DNA of 7,673 nucleotides from an uncultured Clostridia bacterium (GTDB taxonomy: Bacteria > Bacillota > Clostridia > Oscillospirales > Oscillospiraceae), in contig CALJDB010000301.1 in the NCBI GenBank assembly GCA_938023775.1, positions 1 through 7,673 on the forward strand, given 5' to 3'. The notes beneath the pieces were generated by a model. It had not been told where the DNA came from, did no database searches, and saw only the letters and a program-made list of their open reading frames with translations. The translations under genes were made by a program, and so were the position numbers. Shown here piece by piece: positions 6,014 to 7,673 of this stretch. How positions within the stretch are numbered: position 1 is the first letter of the stretch; each line of letters opens with the position of its first letter.

Positions 6014-7258
6014 TCATCGTCGGATCGCAGCCGCGGCAAAGTCCCCGCCCTGCCGCTCCGCAACCGTCGAAACAAAATACCGCAAATCGTCCATCGCATG
6101 GTCATTCTCCTTGCGCACCTGCTCCGTGCCGTCCCCGGCCCAGCAGTAAAGCCCCATCTCCCGCAGCGTGTCCGTGCAGCCGGAGCAGATGCAGACCCGC
6201 CGCTCCTTGAGCGCCGCCGCCGTCTGCCGGATGCCGTCTAAAACGTCGTTTTTCGCCTTCACCACCGGCCACCCATCGCGCCGCAGCAGCTCGATAAAGC
6301 TCGCCGCGCTGGGGTCCACCACAACGCAGAAGACCTTCCGCTCCCCCACGAGCTCCGCGAGATCGGCGGCATACTCCGCGTCCGTCTTCTGCCGCCCTTC
6401 GCGCCGGGAGTCGAAATAATACTCCCGCACCCGGTACCACACGCCGCCCCGCTCGCCCCAGAGCCCGAATGAAGCCGGATTCGCCGTCCCATAGTCGCAG
6501 GAAACCGCCCAGCGCCCGATCTCCTCCTTCGGCGGCGCATCCGCAACGAAGCTGCCGTCAAAAAAGTCATACACCAGCCCCTGCGCCGCGACCCACTCGC
6601 CGAGGATAAAGCGCCGGAAAAACACGCCCGAAAACATCCGCCGATACCGCGCCGCAATGTCCGCGTCCAGCCCCGGATTGTCCTCCATCCGAAAGTGCAG
6701 ATAAAGCGCCCGCCGCTCCTCCGCGCGCAAGATCCACTCGCGGTAAAACCAGTGCTGCGGACCCTCCGGATTGCAGTTGAACCAGAACCGGCTCCCCGCG
6801 ACCGAGCAGCGCGCGCAGGCCTGCTCCACAAATTCCCGCGGCAGAAGCGCCGCCTCGTCGAAGAGCACCCCCGCGAGCGTCAGCCCCTGGATCGCCCCCG
6901 CCGCGCGCCCGTCCGATCCGCCGAACAGCGAAAAGCGGTTGCTGTGCCCGCGCCAGCTGACGCGCAGCTCCGCCGCGCTCACCCGCTCGCTCACCGTCAT
7001 CCCCGCCTCCGCAAGCACGGGGATCAGCACCTCCGCAACGTTCCGCCGCAGCGACTGGAGCGACCGCCCGCAGAGCGCGAAGCGCTCGCCGGAAAAGCGC
7101 GTCATCGCCCATAGGAAAAACCCCAGCCCCATGCAGACCGTCTTCCCGCTGCGCACCGCCCCGTCGCAGATGACCGCCTCCCGCTCGCGATAGGGCGAGC
7201 CCCCGCTCCACCAGAGCATCGCCGCGAGCTGCTTCTCCGAAAAGTCGTGAAACGTCAC
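6014..7258 (-). CDS. terL: Terminase large subunit (packaging ATPase/nuclease)
   Basis: 414 aa, a usual length for Terminase_3/XtmB-type large subunits. The protein docks on the portal, pumps DNA into the prohead by ATP hydrolysis and cuts the concatemer. The ATPase half shows a Walker A motif GAVRSGKT (residues 33-40), Walker B LAGVLFDE (128-135, with catalytic Glu135) and the coupling motif FNCNPEGP (160-167). The RNase H-like nuclease half has acidic candidates Asp255 in SCDYGTANP, Asp315 in VVVDPSAAS, and Asp390/Asp391 in NDHAMDDLRYF. All key residues look intact. The start is GTG at 7258, overlapping the terS stop by 4 nt, with GGAGGAGG at 7269-7276 about 10 nt upstream; the gene is therefore probably translated by coupling to terS. 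The portal gene follows after 27 nt. Confidence 0.95.
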   Translation of the reverse strand: MTFHDFSEKQLAAMLWWSGGSPYREREAVICDGAVRSGKTVCMGLGFFLWAMTRFSGERFALCGRSLQSLRRNVAEVLIPVLAEAGMTVSERVSAAELRVSWRGHSNRFSLFGGSDGRAAGAIQGLTLAGVLFDEAALLPREFVEQACARCSVAGSRFWFNCNPEGPQHWFYREWILRAEERRALYLHFRMEDNPGLDADIAARYRRMFSGVFFRRFILGEWVAAQGLVYDFFDGSFVADAPPKEEIGRWAVSCDYGTANPASFGLWGERGGVWYRVREYYFDSRREGRQKTDAEYAADLAELVGERKVFCVVVDPSAASFIELLRRDGWPVVKAKNDVLDGIRQTAAALKERRVCICSGCTDTLREMGLYCWAGDGTEQVRKENDHAMDDLRYFVSTVAERQGGDFAAAAIRR

Positions 7259-7602
7259 GCCCTCCCGTCCTCCTCCGCCCCGCCGAGCCGCTCCGCCGCG
7301 CGCTCGATCGCCGCGGCAAGCGCCGCGCCCGGCTCCGCCTTCTCCGCTGCGGCGCCCTCTCCCTCGCTCTCGCGCAGCGCCGCAAGCAGAAGCTCGATCG
7401 CCTTCGTCCGGTCGAGCAGCTTTAAGTCAAAGCCGCCCTTTTCGTTCACATGCAGCGCTGTCACGCCGCGAAGGTCCAGCCGCCCGATCTTCTTCAGCGC
7501 GTCCTTCCCCATCAGCGCAAGCCGCGCCGCATCGTTGCAGCGCCCGAACGCCAGCTCCGCAAGCTCCTTCAGGATCTCCTCCCGAGAAATTCCCCCATCC
7601 AA
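7255..7602 (-). CDS. terS: Terminase small subunit, N-terminally shortened
   Basis: 115 aa. The recognisable part, residues about 6-75, resembles the C-terminal half of the Terminase_2 (XtmA-like) small subunits: a helix with EEILKELAELAF near the start, then LKKIGRLDLRGV, then a KLLDRTKAIELLLAAL segment matching the 'KL-DK-KALELLG' block of the family. The rest is an Ala/Glu-rich helical tail. Family members recognise phage DNA through an N-terminal helix-turn-helix and hand it to the large subunit; that domain is absent here. The start is TTG at 7602, chosen because an SD-like GAGGTG lies at 7611-7616 with 8 nt spacing, and an in-frame TGA at 7615-7617 forbids any longer protein. An ATG at 7596-7598 is out of frame. 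The stop overlaps the terL start by 4 nt (GTGA). Position directly before terL supports the call. It could be a truncated or split gene, or one whose DNA-binding domain is encoded separately upstream. Confidence 0.75.
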   Translation of the reverse strand: MDGGISREEILKELAELAFGRCNDAARLALMGKDALKKIGRLDLRGVTALHVNEKGGFDLKLLDRTKAIELLLAALRESEGEGAAAEKAEPGAALAAAIERAAERLGGAEEDGRA

Positions 7603-7673
7603 ACCAAAATCACCTCACAACCCTACACCCCCAATACCGCCCGAAAATTGCAGCAACCGATGCAACCAAAATT
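7603..7673 (-). other. AT-richer leader upstream of terS
   Basis: 71 bases with lower GC than the genes. No convincing gene end is seen: the open minus-strand frames use AT-rich codons unlike the neighbours. On the minus strand GGTTGC occurs twice, 9 nt apart (7662-7667 and 7653-7658), and TTGCA/TGCAA form an inverted repeat (7648-7652 and 7661-7665). This could be part of a terminase recognition (cos/pac) site or chance; no promoter is evident. Confidence 0.3.
7611..7616 (-). promoter_or_regulatory. Ribosome binding site deciding the TTG start of terS
   Basis: The minus strand reads GAGGTGA followed by seven bases and then TTG. This is close to the anti-SD consensus and well spaced, and it is the main reason for accepting a TTG start. 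The in-frame TGA at 7615-7617 overlaps it. Confidence 0.7.

Noticed and set aside
5333..6241. Plus-strand open frame of about 302 codons opposite portal and terL
   Set aside because: Arg/Ala/His-rich antisense shadow; the opposite strand encodes clear portal and terminase motifs.
216..7602. Headless phage-tail-like bacteriocin (tailocin/diffocin)
   Set aside because: Intact terminase large subunit, portal, protease and capsid genes show a DNA-packaging phage head.
7610..7673. Possible C-terminal end of an upstream gene, including an HTH-like VASVAAIFG stretch
   Set aside because: Only about 20 codons are visible. They are AT-rich, unlike the strong GC third-position bias of every gene here, and out of frame with terS; too little to call a gene or a frameshifted N-terminus.

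Overview
The window is one tightly packed, leftward (minus-strand) block of tailed-phage head, packaging and neck genes, ending with a contractile-tail sheath gene. Read in the direction of transcription (right to left) the order is: terminase small subunit (shortened), terminase large subunit, portal, prohead protease, a small beta-rich probable decoration protein, HK97-fold major capsid protein, head-tail connector, head-closure/stopper, tail terminator, tail sheath. This resembles the late operon of PBSX-type and clostridial myophages. A capsid plus terminase next to a sheath argues for a phage or prophage rather than a headless phage-tail bacteriocin.

The host is probably a GC-rich member of the Clostridia (Oscillospiraceae/Ruminococcaceae-like). 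Third codon positions are overwhelmingly G or C, alanine, glycine and arginine are over-used, and purine-rich Shine-Dalgarno (SD) sequences precede the genes, as in Firmicutes. This is inference; no host gene is present to confirm it.

The genes are coupled by 4-8 nt start/stop overlaps at five junctions: terS-terL, portal-protease, connector-stopper, stopper-terminator and terminator-sheath. The other gaps are 24-64 nt. The two longest each hold something: an AT-rich stretch before the decoration/capsid pair (3848-3911) and a strong 9-bp hairpin just after the capsid gene (2401-2425). Both packaging genes use non-ATG starts (TTG, GTG), while all eight structural genes use ATG.

The least ordinary part is the left end. 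After the sheath stop codon there are 215 bases with no credible gene and at least six separate perfect or near-perfect hairpins. The one nearest the sheath is a well-formed intrinsic terminator, but for plus-strand transcription, opposing the phage operon. Wobble pairs in three of the hairpins also favour a plus-strand RNA. The tail-tube gene expected directly after the sheath is not there. This may be a structured RNA or hairpin-rich repeat inserted at, or marking, a break in the phage operon. The rest is recognisable phage morphogenesis, with some twists: a terminase small subunit lacking its DNA-binding half, a cysteine-rich insert in the protease, and no separate scaffold gene.
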